Below are positions 53,759 to 61,171 of a stretch of 64,000 nt of DNA, piece by piece. The translations under genes were made by a program, and so were the position numbers. Every line of letters begins with the position of its first letter. Position 1 is the stretch's first letter. Origin of the DNA: Microtetraspora fusca (GTDB lineage: Bacteria > Actinomycetota > Actinomycetes > Streptosporangiales > Streptosporangiaceae); NCBI RefSeq assembly GCF_001570365.1, contig NZ_BBYK01000049.1, forward strand, positions 127,871 to 191,870, written 5' to 3'. A model generated the notes under the pieces. The model ran no database searches. It was not told the origin of the DNA and saw only the letters and a list, made by a program, of their open reading frames with translations.

Positions 53759-54250
53759 TCAACGGTAGTTCGTGAACTGCAGGGCGATGTCGAGGTCCTT
53801 GCCCTTGAGCAGGGAGATGACCTCCTGAAGGTCGTCCTTCTTCTTGGAGCTGACCCGGAGCTCGTCGCCCTGGATCTGCGCCTTGATGCCCTTCGGGCCC
53901 TCGTCCCGGATGAGCTTGGAGATCTTCTTGGCGTTCTCCTGGTCGATGCCCTCCTTGAGGCCGACCATCAGGCGGTACTCCTTGCCGGACAGCCTCGGCT
54001 CACCCGCGTCCAGGACCTTGAGGGAAAGGCCGCGCTTGACGATCTTGTCCTTGAACACGTCGAGAACGGCGTTCGCGCGCTCCTCGCTGTTCGCCTTGAT
54101 CTCGACATCGTTCTGGCCGGACCAGGAGATGCTCGCTCCGGTTCCCTTGAAGTCGAACCGGTGCCCGACCTCCTTGACCGTCTGGTTCAGTGCGTTGTCC
54201 ACCTCCTGGCGGTCGATCTTGCTGACCACGTCGAATGACGAATCTGCCAA
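53759..54250 (-). CDS. yajQ: YajQ family cyclic-di-GMP-binding-like protein (DUF520)
   Basis: Protein of 163 aa, the standard length. It opens [20 protein letters not shown] and contains [10 protein letters not shown] and [13 protein letters not shown], then ends [10 protein letters not shown], all as in YajQ. YajQ proteins bind nucleotides, and some bind cyclic di-GMP and act as transcription co-factors. A TTG start at 54250 is preferred over GTG 54268: GAGAGAGG sits eight bases before the TTG, and family similarity begins exactly there. Confidence 0.9.
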   Translation of the reverse strand: MADSSFDVVSKIDRQEVDNALNQTVKEVGHRFDFKGTGASISWSGQNDVEIKANSEERANAVLDVFKDKIVKRGLSLKVLDAGEPRLSGKEYRLMVGLKEGIDQENAKKISKLIRDEGPKGIKAQIQGDELRVSSKKKDDLQEVISLLKGKDLDIALQFTNYR

Positions 54251-54258
54251 AGCACAAA

Positions 54259-54266
54259 CCTCTCTC
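54259..54266 (-). promoter_or_regulatory. Ribosome-binding site deciding the yajQ TTG start
   Basis: On the leftward strand GAGAGAGG lies eight bases before TTG 54250. The same bases directly follow the alternative GTG 54268, which has no Shine-Dalgarno sequence of its own. Confidence 0.65.
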
Positions 54267-54423
54267 ACTGTTGGTCCGGCTCATCGTCGGGAGGCGCCCA
54301 CACAGGTGTCACCACGATGCGCGCGGCTTTCCACGGGACCGACCCGTGACAGCTTCACGTATGGATCAGCCTATCGAGCATCATCCGATGCTGGGATGCA
54401 GGCAGGATTCGCCCCCTCCGCCG

Positions 54424-55593
54424 TCAATCGCGCTTGGTGGGCAGGGACGGCTCCTCGTCGGTCCAGCCCATCTGCCGGTAGGCCGTGAAGTTCTCGACCT
54501 TCGCGGTACGTCCGTCGGCGAGTTCGATCGTGCTCGTCGACGACTGCGAGAGCGGCAGACCCGTCTCGGGGTCGATCACCTGCACGATCTGGTAGACCCC
54601 CTCTCCTTCCCTGCCGTTCACCCGGTAGCCCAGAGCCTCACCTGTGCGGCCGAGCGGATCCTTCACCCTGCCCAGAGCTGTCATCTGGGGGAGGGTGGCC
54701 AGGAGGCGGTAGGCGGCGGCACGGACGGCAGGGGAGACCGGCAGACTGAAGACGATCTCCATGCAGTTCCCCTGCAGAGCCAGCTCCAGATCCTTTGGGT
54801 CGTTCTCGTAGCCGTGGCTCTTGGCCTGGGAGGTGATGCGCCGTTCGAGATAGGCGCGCAGCTCTCGCTCGTCGCTCGGTATACGGCGGAGCTCATCCCA
54901 GGTGACGAGCTCCGCCGTCAACGACCCGGCTGAGCCCTTCCACTTGCCGCGCAGCCGCTGGGCCACCTTCTCTTCCGCGGCGGCTCGTACCACCTCCGAG
55001 GAGTTGACCCCGACAAGTCCGGTCATGTCGAGCGGATACTTCCACTGGGTGGGCGAGCCGGCCTTACGCCAGGCGGCCTCGTCCTCGCCGGTCAACGGTT
55101 TCGCGCCGAGGTTCTGGGTGATCCACCAGCTCTGCCCGCCCTGCCGCCGCGCCAGCCACTGCTCCTTCGAGAACCGTCGTCTGATGATGTAGCCACGATC
55201 AGGCGAGGTCGCGTCCATGCCGGTGATCGTGACGGTACGCCAGTACGCGCCCGACGAGGGCGCCTTCATGGCGGCGGTCGCGGCGGCGAGCAGGATCTGG
55301 CGCGCCGACGGCTGGATCTCCGGCGAGGCCGTGGTCTGCGACGGGTTCGGGATCTGCCCGTCCGGCGTCACCACCAAGGTGACCACCAGGGTCGCGGCGG
55401 CGGCCAGGCCCACCGCGGACGCCAGCCACGGTACCGGCACGCGGAGTCGCTTCGCGCGCGGCCTGCCACTCTGCCCCGGCGGCTCGGACATGATCGAGGC
55501 CAGCAGCGTCCGGGCCCCCGCTCCGGACGCCTGCCCGGCCGGGTCGCCGTCCAGGTCGTCGTCGTGCACTCTGGCGAGATCGGTCAGGTTCAC
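54424..55593 (-). CDS. CU044_5270 family protein (probable anti-sigma-like partner)
   Basis: Protein of 389 aa. A cytoplasmic N-terminus of about 50 residues precedes one membrane helix (VPWLASAVGLAAAATLVVTLVV region, about 53-76). The long extracytoplasmic domain has YWRTVTITGM, SWWITQNLG and a C-terminal IDPETGLPLSQSSTS segment typical for this family. Genes of this kind almost always follow an ECF sigma gene, as here (4-base overlap, GTGA). It may sequester the sigma factor or sense envelope stress. The CxxC/ZAS motif of classical anti-sigma factors is not seen. Confidence 0.82.
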   Translation of the reverse strand: MNLTDLARVHDDDLDGDPAGQASGAGARTLLASIMSEPPGQSGRPRAKRLRVPVPWLASAVGLAAAATLVVTLVVTPDGQIPNPSQTTASPEIQPSARQILLAAATAAMKAPSSGAYWRTVTITGMDATSPDRGYIIRRRFSKEQWLARRQGGQSWWITQNLGAKPLTGEDEAAWRKAGSPTQWKYPLDMTGLVGVNSSEVVRAAAEEKVAQRLRGKWKGSAGSLTAELVTWDELRRIPSDERELRAYLERRITSQAKSHGYENDPKDLELALQGNCMEIVFSLPVSPAVRAAAYRLLATLPQMTALGRVKDPLGRTGEALGYRVNGREGEGVYQIVQVIDPETGLPLSQSSTSTIELADGRTAKVENFTAYRQMGWTDEEPSLPTKRD

Positions 55594-56123
55594 AGTGCGG
55601 TCCTCTCCACGAGCGGAAGGTCGATCCCGGCATCGGCCAGGGCACGGGCGAACCGCTTGCGCGCGCGGTGCAGGCGGACGCGTACGGCGTTGCGCGTGAT
55701 CCCGAGCGTGCGCGCCACCTGCTCGGTGTCGAGCTTCTCCCAGGCGACCAGTGAGAGCAGCTCCCTGTCGTCGTCGCTCAGCGTCCTGAAGGCCTGGCCG
55801 AGCTGCGTGTACTCGCCCGGCGGTGAGCCGGCCAGTGCCGGGGAGGCGGCGAGTTGCTCCCGCAGCGCGGCGGTGCGCTGCTCATGTCGCCGTTCGCCGC
55901 GCCGGTGGTTGGCGAGGGTCCTGCGTGCCACGCCGTACAGCCAGAGCCGTGCCTCGTCCCCCGACGGGATCTCGTCGATGCGCCGCCACGCGGTGGCGAA
56001 GGTCTCGGCCACCACGTCGGCAGCGTCGTCGGGATCCTCACAGCGGCGCAGGACGTACCCGAGTATCGGGCGGTAGGCATGTTCGTATATCTGCACGAAC
56101 CGGCCATGGGGATCGGATCCCAT
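55590..56123 (-). CDS. ECF-type RNA polymerase sigma factor
   Basis: Protein of 177 aa. Region 2 (residues about 8-75) carries YRPILGYVLRRCEDPDDAAD and VVAETFATAWRRIDEIPSGD with the WLYGVARRTLANHRR end. Region 4 (about 108-160) has LSDDDRELLSLVAWEKLDTE and a helix-turn-helix ARTLGITRNAVRVRLHRARK. There is no region 1 or 3, as expected for ECF factors. ATG 56123 has GAAGGAGG in front. Co-transcribed with the CU044_5270 partner; the operon may be autoregulated. Confidence 0.9.
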   Translation of the reverse strand: MGSDPHGRFVQIYEHAYRPILGYVLRRCEDPDDAADVVAETFATAWRRIDEIPSGDEARLWLYGVARRTLANHRRGERRHEQRTAALREQLAASPALAGSPPGEYTQLGQAFRTLSDDDRELLSLVAWEKLDTEQVARTLGITRNAVRVRLHRARKRFARALADAGIDLPLVERTAL

Positions 56124-56437
56124 CCGGCCTCCTTCGTTGGATCATCGGTCACCACCTGCATGTCCGAAATATCGGCAGCATTACCGACCTGACCGGTGGA
56201 CCGATAGGAAGCGCTGTCGCGCTCGGGATGCCGGAGCGCGGTCGAGAAGGCCGGGCGCGCCGCCTGGCCCTGGTCGGCCGCCACCGCGGAGATCCGCCCC
56301 TGGAACGACGCAGTGCCCCGAGCCGTGGAAGCTCGGAGCACTGGGAGACGAGCGATTCATATGGGGCGTGTCAGGCGCCGATCCTCAAGCCGCTGTCGGC
56401 TCCGCTCGTATCTTGGCGACCTTTGCGGTCCGTAGAT
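56124..56437. other. Intergenic stretch upstream of the ECF operon
   Basis: 314 bases with no supported gene. The sigma gene's ribosome-binding site is at its left end. A small palindrome CCGA-AATA-TCGG at 56163-56174 lies in an A/T-richer patch and could belong to the promoter. Nothing else stands out. Confidence 0.5.
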
Positions 56438-56914
56438 TCAGAGGGTCTTGCGCATGACGACGCGGGGGGCGATCTCCAGGCCGAGCGCCCGCTCGTGCTC
56501 CACCAGGGCCCGCAGCTCGGGCCCCCAGCTCTCCGGCGGCAGCACCTCGAAACCGCGCCGGGCGTACCACGGGGCGTTCCACGGCACATCACGGAACGTC
56601 GTGAGAGTGATCGCGTCGCTCGTGGCCGCGGCCGCGTCGCAGACGGCCTCGATCAGCCGCGTCCCGACGCCCTGACCCTGGTGGTCCGGATGTACGGCGA
56701 GCTGGTCGAGATGCGTCAGGCCGTCCACCTGGCCGAGGAGGGCGAACCCCACCGGCGGCCGGCCCGCGACGATCACACGTCCAGGGTCGTCGCACTCCTC
56801 GATCATCGTCGTGCCGGGCGGGAAGACGATGCCCAACGGGACGAACGTCTGGTCGGCCGCGAGCTCGACCTGGACCAGCCCGGCGAGATCTTCCTTGTCA
56901 GCCCATCTGATCAT
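56438..56914 (-). CDS. GNAT family N-acetyltransferase
   Basis: Protein of 158 aa. The acetyl-CoA-binding motif is LDQLAVHPDHQGQGVGTRLI (Q-x-x-G-x-G form). WADKEDLAGLVQVE opens the fold, and WYARRGFEVLP is the usual motif near the C-terminus. Substrate unknown; the overall look is like amine or amino-acid acetyltransferases. ATG 56914 is used because homology starts there, and the in-frame extension to 56989 adds unrelated residues. It is the last chromosomal-type gene before tRNA-Tyr. Confidence 0.86.
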   Translation of the reverse strand: MIRWADKEDLAGLVQVELAADQTFVPLGIVFPPGTTMIEECDDPGRVIVAGRPPVGFALLGQVDGLTHLDQLAVHPDHQGQGVGTRLIEAVCDAAAATSDAITLTTFRDVPWNAPWYARRGFEVLPPESWGPELRALVEHERALGLEIAPRVVMRKTL

Positions 56915-57039
56915 TGGTCCATCATCTCGCGAGCCCGACGCCGCCCAGCCGTACGGTCTGGGGTCGGGACAAACCGGTGTCACGTCCACGCCCGAAGTCC
57001 GCTATTCTTCTACCTGTCGCCGCGAGAAGCGGAAGACAA

Positions 57040-57124
57040 GGCAGGTTGCCCGAGCGGCCAAAGGGAGCGGTCTGTAAAACCGTCGGCTCAGCCTACCCAG
57101 GTTCGAACCCTGGACCTGCCACCA
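57040..57124 (+). tRNA. tRNA-Tyr (anticodon GTA)
   Basis: Complete class II cloverleaf. Acceptor arms are GGCAGGT (57040-57046) and ACCTGCC (57114-57120), D-arm CCC/GGG, anticodon stem GCGGT/ACCGT with loop CTGTAAA (anticodon GTA), a long variable arm with GGC/GCC pairing, T-arm CCAGG-TTCGAAC-CCTGG. A discriminator A and an encoded CCA follow. A strong terminator lies 16 bases downstream. Tyr tRNA 3' ends can serve as integration sites, but no second copy of this end is seen in the window. Confidence 0.96.
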
Positions 57125-57140
57125 GGGATTTTCCCAGCTC

Positions 57141-57165
57141 AGAGCCCCCTCCGGGGGCTCTTTTG
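57141..57165 (+). terminator. Rho-independent terminator of tRNA-Tyr
   Basis: AGAGCCCCC (57141-57149) pairs with GGGGGCTCT (57153-57161) around a 3-base loop, followed by TTTTGCTTTC. It is the clearest intrinsic terminator in the window. Confidence 0.92.
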
Positions 57166-57358
57166 CTTTCCCGGCCCATGCAGCCATGTGCCGCTCTGAG
57201 CGATCGTCTGTCACCGGTCCACCAATATGCGTGCAATGATCTTGGTGGTGTTTCCGCAGGTCACGGACCTCGTTGTGGCACATGCGTGACACGGGAGCGA
57301 CCCTCCCATTGTCTGCGACGACGTGACATGATGTGGATCATGCTGACTCGAAAGGGCC

Positions 57359-57766
57359 ATGCCGCGTAAGCCCCCCGGTGCTCTGCGAGTGCGGTGGAGC
57401 AGGTCATCCGAGCGCACGCCGCGTAAGCACATACGTGGGCTCTCAGCCAAGGCCAATGGCGCGATACGACTACTGGAAGATCAACGTTTCTGGCCCAATG
57501 CCATAGCCGACGCCCTGGATACCTACGCGAGCTTTCTCCGAGGTCGAGGCCGGTACGTCTACGTGAACTGGTCTTGCCCCTGCTGTGATCCGGTAGAGGC
57601 TCGTGATCGCTTGGAAGACGCCTTGCAGGCTCTTCCCGCCGCTGCTCGCTCTGAGCTACGCCTGGTTGTGGATCGACTGGACGATCAGTTCCGTAACCGC
57701 ACCTTGCCCGACCCGAGAGCAGCGCCCGCGGCTGCGTGGTGGCACCGGCGCATGACGGGCTGGTGA
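57359..57766 (+). CDS. Small protein of unknown function, first gene of the accessory block
   Basis: Protein of 135 aa. The first 35 residues are strongly basic (RWSRSSERTPRKHIRG). A helical core follows (AIRLLEDQRFWPNAIADALD, VEARDRLEDALQALPAAARS, ELRLVVDRLDDQFRNRTLPD), and the end is aromatic/basic (AAWWHRRMTGW). There is a CPCC motif at about 73-76 that could bind metal. I do not recognise a family, but proteins with this RDRLE-(A/D)-AL / WW-x-RR pattern occur as hypotheticals in actinomycetes. Codon use is less G+C-biased than in the chromosomal neighbours. Its stop is the first unit of an 8-bp tandem repeat that also contains the start of the next gene. Confidence 0.65.
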   Translation: MPRKPPGALRVRWSRSSERTPRKHIRGLSAKANGAIRLLEDQRFWPNAIADALDTYASFLRGRGRYVYVNWSCPCCDPVEARDRLEDALQALPAAARSELRLVVDRLDDQFRNRTLPDPRAAPAAAWWHRRMTGW

Positions 57767-57795
57767 TGGCTTGATGGCTTGATGGCTTGATGGCT
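57764..57795 (+). repeat. Four tandem 8-bp repeats (TGATGGCT) across a gene junction
   Basis: Units at 57764-57771, 57772-57779, 57780-57787 and 57788-57795 are identical. The first unit supplies the TGA stop of the upstream gene, and the third/fourth supply the TTG/ATG starts (57787, 57790) of the next. Eight is not a multiple of three, so copy changes would alter spacing and start frame. Confidence 0.95.
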
Positions 57796-58194
57796 CAGGA
57801 CGCAGGAAGGCCGCAGGGTCCCGGATGGCTTATCGGCGGCGCTGTGCGCGCCGGGAGCCCACCGACAGTGCCACTGCGCCGAGGGCGCAGGCGATGGCCG
57901 CCAGACGCGGTAGCCCGGCTAATCCTGGTGATGGCCCTTGCAGGTGAGGTCGGCGAGTTGGTAGCAGAGTTCCAGTGGCTGACGCCGGAAGATTCGAGAA
58001 GCCTAGACGCGGAAACCTTCGCCCGCGTGCGGTCTCCACTCGCTGACGTGACCGCATGCCCAATTCGCCTGGTCGATCTCCCAGACGTCGACCTTGTCGA
58101 GCTGGCCAACGCCGAACTGGACGAGAGTGAGCGTCGTTACGATCCTGATCTCTTTCGCGGTGTCGCGAGAAAAGCGCCTCCACTAACCTCGTGA
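57790..58194 (+). CDS. Diverged MazG-like nucleotide pyrophosphohydrolase
   Basis: Protein of 134 aa from ATG 57790 (TTG 57787 also possible). Residues 46-120 match the MazG-like fold: LVMALAGEVGELVAEFQWL with the first E-x-x-E motif (53-56), LADV (84-87), ANAELDESERRY (106-117) and RGVARKAP near the end. The second motif, normally E-x-x-D, reads PLAD, so one metal-binding Glu is missing. The first 45 residues do not match the family's N-terminus (the usual HTPKNL segment is lost). It may be inactive or decayed. Such enzymes hydrolyse (d)NTPs. It lies 106 bases before a DUF2075 gene. Confidence 0.6.
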   Translation: MAQDAGRPQGPGWLIGGAVRAGSPPTVPLRRGRRRWPPDAVARLILVMALAGEVGELVAEFQWLTPEDSRSLDAETFARVRSPLADVTACPIRLVDLPDVDLVELANAELDESERRYDPDLFRGVARKAPPLTS

Positions 58195-58266
58195 TGACCA
58201 TGTGATGCGGCCCGACGGGCTTCCGCGCTTGTACGGCTGACGCCGAAGCGGATACGCCCCCACACC

Positions 58267-58284
58267 GCACGAATTCTTTCGTGC
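58267..58284. promoter_or_regulatory. Palindrome just upstream of the DUF2075 gene
   Basis: GCACGAA-TTCT-TTCGTGC is a perfect 7-bp inverted repeat that ends 16 bases before GTG 58301 and a few bases before its GGGGGA ribosome-binding site. It could be an operator, or an mRNA hairpin controlling translation. Confidence 0.4.
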
Positions 58285-58300
58285 TGCCTGGGGGAAGCCT

Positions 58301-60211
58301 GTGACGGCGTTACGGCTATCCGTGGAGAGCCTGATTGTTTCGCCTAACGAAGCGGCGCTTGCTGAGCAGATCAGCGAGCATCTGCGGGTGACAACCGGCC
58401 ACGGCCCCTCTCCTTCCGAGGCCAGATCATGGGAGCGGAGCCTTCCCGCACTGGCCAGAGACCTGGCCGACGCAGGGCTCAGCAAGGTCGAGATGCTTGT
58501 CGAGTACAAGCTTCCGCTGACCAGCAAGCGCGCTGACGTGGTGCTGGCCGGCGTGCACCCGCGTACCGGCGAGGACTCCTACGTCGTCATCGAGCTCAAG
58601 CAATGGAGTCGGGCGGAGCCGTCCGACCAGGGCGAGCATCTGGTCATCGTGGACGGCATGCCCGGCAGGGAACTGCTCAATCCCGCCGAGCAGGTCCGGC
58701 GCTACTGCGAGTACATGACCGACTTCCTGAGCGTGCTCAGAGAGCGGCCGCAGTCCGTCCACGGTGCCGCCTACCTGCACAATGCCATGGACCTCGATAT
58801 CGACGGCCTGCATGACCAGGTGCGGGATGAGCGGAGCAGGCTCTTCACTAAGCAGCACCGCGGCGACTTTCACACCTACCTACGCGAACGTCTGGCCGAC
58901 AAGCCGGGCGCCGAAGCCGCCGACCGGCTGCTGAGCAGCCCGGTCGCGCCGAGCAAGCAGCTCATGGCGTACGCCGCCAACGAGATTCGCGAGCGGGAGC
59001 AATTCACCCTCCTCGACGAGCAGCAGGTCGCCTACGAAATGGTCATGCGCGCCGTCGACAAGGCACGCCGCGCCGACTCCAAACAGGTCGTCGTCGTCAC
59101 CGGCGGCCCCGGAAGCGGCAAGAGCGTGATCGCCCTCTCCCTGCTCGGTGAGCTCTACCGGCAAGGCAGGACCGCGCTGCACGCGACCGGCTCGCAATCG
59201 TTCACCCAGACCATGCGCCGCTATCCGGGCCGCGGCAGCACGCGGATCAAGAACCTCTTCATGTACTTCAACAGCTTCACCGATGCCGAGCAGAACAGCC
59301 TGGACGTCCTGATCTGCGATGAAGCGCACCGCATCCGCGAAACATCTACCAACCGCTTCACCCCCGCGGCGAAGCGCACCGGCCGACCCCAACTGGATGA
59401 GTTGATGGCCGCCGCCCGGGTGCCGGTGTTCCTGCTCGACGAACACCAGGTCGTACGGCCCGGTGAACTTGGCACCGTGCACGCCATCGAGCAGTACGCG
59501 CGGTCACGCGGCTACGCGATCAACCGCGTCTCCCTGGACGAACAATTCCGCTGCGGAGGCAGCCGCAAGTACGAGCAATGGGTCCTGCACCTGCTCGGAC
59601 TCGACGGGGAAGGCCCGGCGGCATGGGGCGGCGACGAGGACTTCGAGGTACGGCTCGCGAACTCCCCTCAGGAACTCGAGGCAGCCCTACGCGCGAAGCC
59701 TGGCACCGCTCGCATGACCGCCGGTTTCTGCTGGCCGTGGAGCGAGCCGCGCCCCGACGACTCCCTCGTGGATGACGTCGTCATCGGCGACTGGTCACGG
59801 CCCTGGAACGTCAAGAAGGACCGAGCCGTGGGCGACGCACCGCCCAGCATGCTGTGGGCGACCGAACCGAGCGGCTTCGGCCAGGTCGGATGCATCTACA
59901 CCGCCCAAGGTTTCGAGTACGACTGGTCTGGCGTCATCATCGGCCCCGACCTGGTGGCTCGCGATGGTTCCCTCGTGACAGTTCGTTCTGAGAACAAAGA
60001 CCCCGCCTTCAAAAGCAAGAAGGCAGTACCGGATGCCGACTTCGACAAGCTCGCTCGCAACGTCTACAAAGTACTTCTCACACGAGGAATGCGCGGAACC
60101 ATCATCTACGCAGCCGACCAGGCCACCCGCGACTTCCTTGCGGATCTGATACCTCCCCTCGGGACCTCGGCGCTCTCTGATGCCCCCTCTCCCACGCCAA
60201 AGTCACGCTAG
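58301..60211 (+). CDS. PD-(D/E)xK nuclease-like domain fused to DUF2075 (SF1-type helicase/ATPase)
   Basis: Protein of 636 aa. The N-terminal 130 residues contain KRADVVLAG (Asp79) and VVIELKQW (Glu98-x-Lys100), the order of a PD-(D/E)xK nuclease core. Residues about 235-620 are a DUF2075 ATPase with Walker A GGPGSGKS (268-275), Walker B LICDEAH (337-343), a FLLDEHQVVRPGE motif III-like segment, DEQFRCGGS and YTAQGFEYDWSGVIIGPDL near the C-terminus. DUF2075 proteins are annotated as DNA/RNA helicases and occur with nucleases in phage-defence settings. GTG 58301 has GGGGGA upstream. The preceding genes (unknown and MazG-like) probably belong to the same unit. Confidence 0.83.
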   Translation: MTALRLSVESLIVSPNEAALAEQISEHLRVTTGHGPSPSEARSWERSLPALARDLADAGLSKVEMLVEYKLPLTSKRADVVLAGVHPRTGEDSYVVIELKQWSRAEPSDQGEHLVIVDGMPGRELLNPAEQVRRYCEYMTDFLSVLRERPQSVHGAAYLHNAMDLDIDGLHDQVRDERSRLFTKQHRGDFHTYLRERLADKPGAEAADRLLSSPVAPSKQLMAYAANEIREREQFTLLDEQQVAYEMVMRAVDKARRADSKQVVVVTGGPGSGKSVIALSLLGELYRQGRTALHATGSQSFTQTMRRYPGRGSTRIKNLFMYFNSFTDAEQNSLDVLICDEAHRIRETSTNRFTPAAKRTGRPQLDELMAAARVPVFLLDEHQVVRPGELGTVHAIEQYARSRGYAINRVSLDEQFRCGGSRKYEQWVLHLLGLDGEGPAAWGGDEDFEVRLANSPQELEAALRAKPGTARMTAGFCWPWSEPRPDDSLVDDVVIGDWSRPWNVKKDRAVGDAPPSMLWATEPSGFGQVGCIYTAQGFEYDWSGVIIGPDLVARDGSLVTVRSENKDPAFKSKKAVPDADFDKLARNVYKVLLTRGMRGTIIYAADQATRDFLADLIPPLGTSALSDAPSPTPKSR

Positions 60212-60510
60212 AAAACCTGGCAATCGATCCATAAAGCCGCAATCCGTACGTCAGGATGCCTCCATGGAGAATGCGGTCTTAAGCGCCACAGGGCTGATGG
60301 AGCCGTCCGGGCTGGTCAGCGGTGGCGGACTTCGGCCCGGCGCGGCGGCCTGCCGGTCCGGGTCGTGTCCGCAGCCAGGACGAGTGGAACCCATCGGTCC
60401 GGCCTCGTGCCGGGAGACTCACATCAGGTGGGGAAAGGGCTCACTGAAAAAGACCAGGCCGGCCGAGGGCGAGGGCGGCGCGCCGCAGCGCGGCCTCGCA
60501 GGACCCTGGC
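60212..60510. other. Non-coding stretch holding the left arm of an inverted repeat
   Basis: 299 bases between the DUF2075 stop and the stop of the leftward VOC gene. No gene is supported; a rightward open frame here (60180-60524) has no domain. The left arm of the long inverted repeat lies at 60325-60416. Confidence 0.6.
60325..60416 (+). repeat. Left arm of a long imperfect inverted repeat
   Basis: This 92-base segment matches the reverse complement of 61017-61112 with 12 mismatches and one 4-base gap by hand alignment (about 87%). It contains CCGGTCCGGG and GTGTCCGCAGCC. The two arms flank the VOC gene. Confidence 0.85.
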
Positions 60511-60909
60511 TCAGGCGACGATAGGGGTCAGGAAAATCCAGACGTGGCCGAACGGGTCACGAAGCATTGACTGCCGAGCCCCGTAGGGCATGTCGGCCGG
60601 AGAGGAGAGAAGTTCGGCCCCGGCGGCCACGGCCTGGGCGGTCAGCGCGTCCACGTCCGGCACGTAGACGTGCAGGACAACGGATGCACCGCCTTCACCA
60701 GGGGGCGGGAACCGCGCGTCGGCGTCACCGAGCATGAGAGTGGAGCCCTGGACGCTGATCTCGGCGTGGACGATCCGCCCTTCATCCCCGTCGAGCCGGA
60801 AGAGTTCAGAGGCACCGAACGCCTTGACGTAGAACTCGATCGCCTCTGCGGCCCCGTCGACCATGATGTGGGGGATGACCGCGTACTTGTAATGCTCGGG
60901 AATCTCCAT
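60511..60909 (-). CDS. VOC (glyoxalase/bleomycin-resistance, PhnB-like) family protein
   Basis: Protein of 132 aa, one full VOC unit of two beta-alpha-beta-beta-beta modules. It opens YAVIPHIMVDGAAEAIEFYV, has ELFRLDGDEGRIVHAEI with a metal-ligand Glu, STLMLGDAD, VVLHVYVPDVDALTAQA and ends MLRDPFGHVWIFLTP. PhnB-type VOC proteins are mostly of unknown substrate. ATG 60909 begins the homology. It lies between the two arms of an inverted repeat and may have come with them. Confidence 0.85.
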   Translation of the reverse strand: MEIPEHYKYAVIPHIMVDGAAEAIEFYVKAFGASELFRLDGDEGRIVHAEISVQGSTLMLGDADARFPPPGEGGASVVLHVYVPDVDALTAQAVAAGAELLSSPADMPYGARQSMLRDPFGHVWIFLTPIVA

Positions 60910-61016
60910 GCGGGCTACGGTAGGGACGCATCGATCGACCCGGCATCGGGCGAGGGACCCCTCCGCACTCCGTCGAAAGTCCTAGGCCGAGCCTCCGCCA
61001 CCTCGGCCTGGCAGTA

Positions 61017-61112
61017 CTCCCGGCACGACGCCGGACCGATGGATGGGCTCCGCTCGTCCCGGCTGCGGACACGCCCCGGACCGGTAGGCCACGGCGCTGG
61101 GCCGGAAGCCGC
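61017..61112 (-). repeat. Right arm of a long imperfect inverted repeat
   Basis: Its reverse complement matches 60325-60416 (see left arm). Just outside, on the leftward strand, the bases continue as a reading that resembles CREYCQAEVAEAR, so both arms may derive from the 3' end of an older Cys-containing gene. Confidence 0.85.
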
Positions 61113-61171
61113 CCCACGTCGCCGGCGATCTCATGGACCGACCTGGACGCCAGGTTGAAAGGCTCAATCTT

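Noticed and set aside
57040-57124. tRNA-Tyr as proven attachment site of the int-xis-rep element
   Set aside because: I looked for a second copy of the T-arm/3' end near the integrase and elsewhere in the visible part and did not find one. It remains only a possibility.
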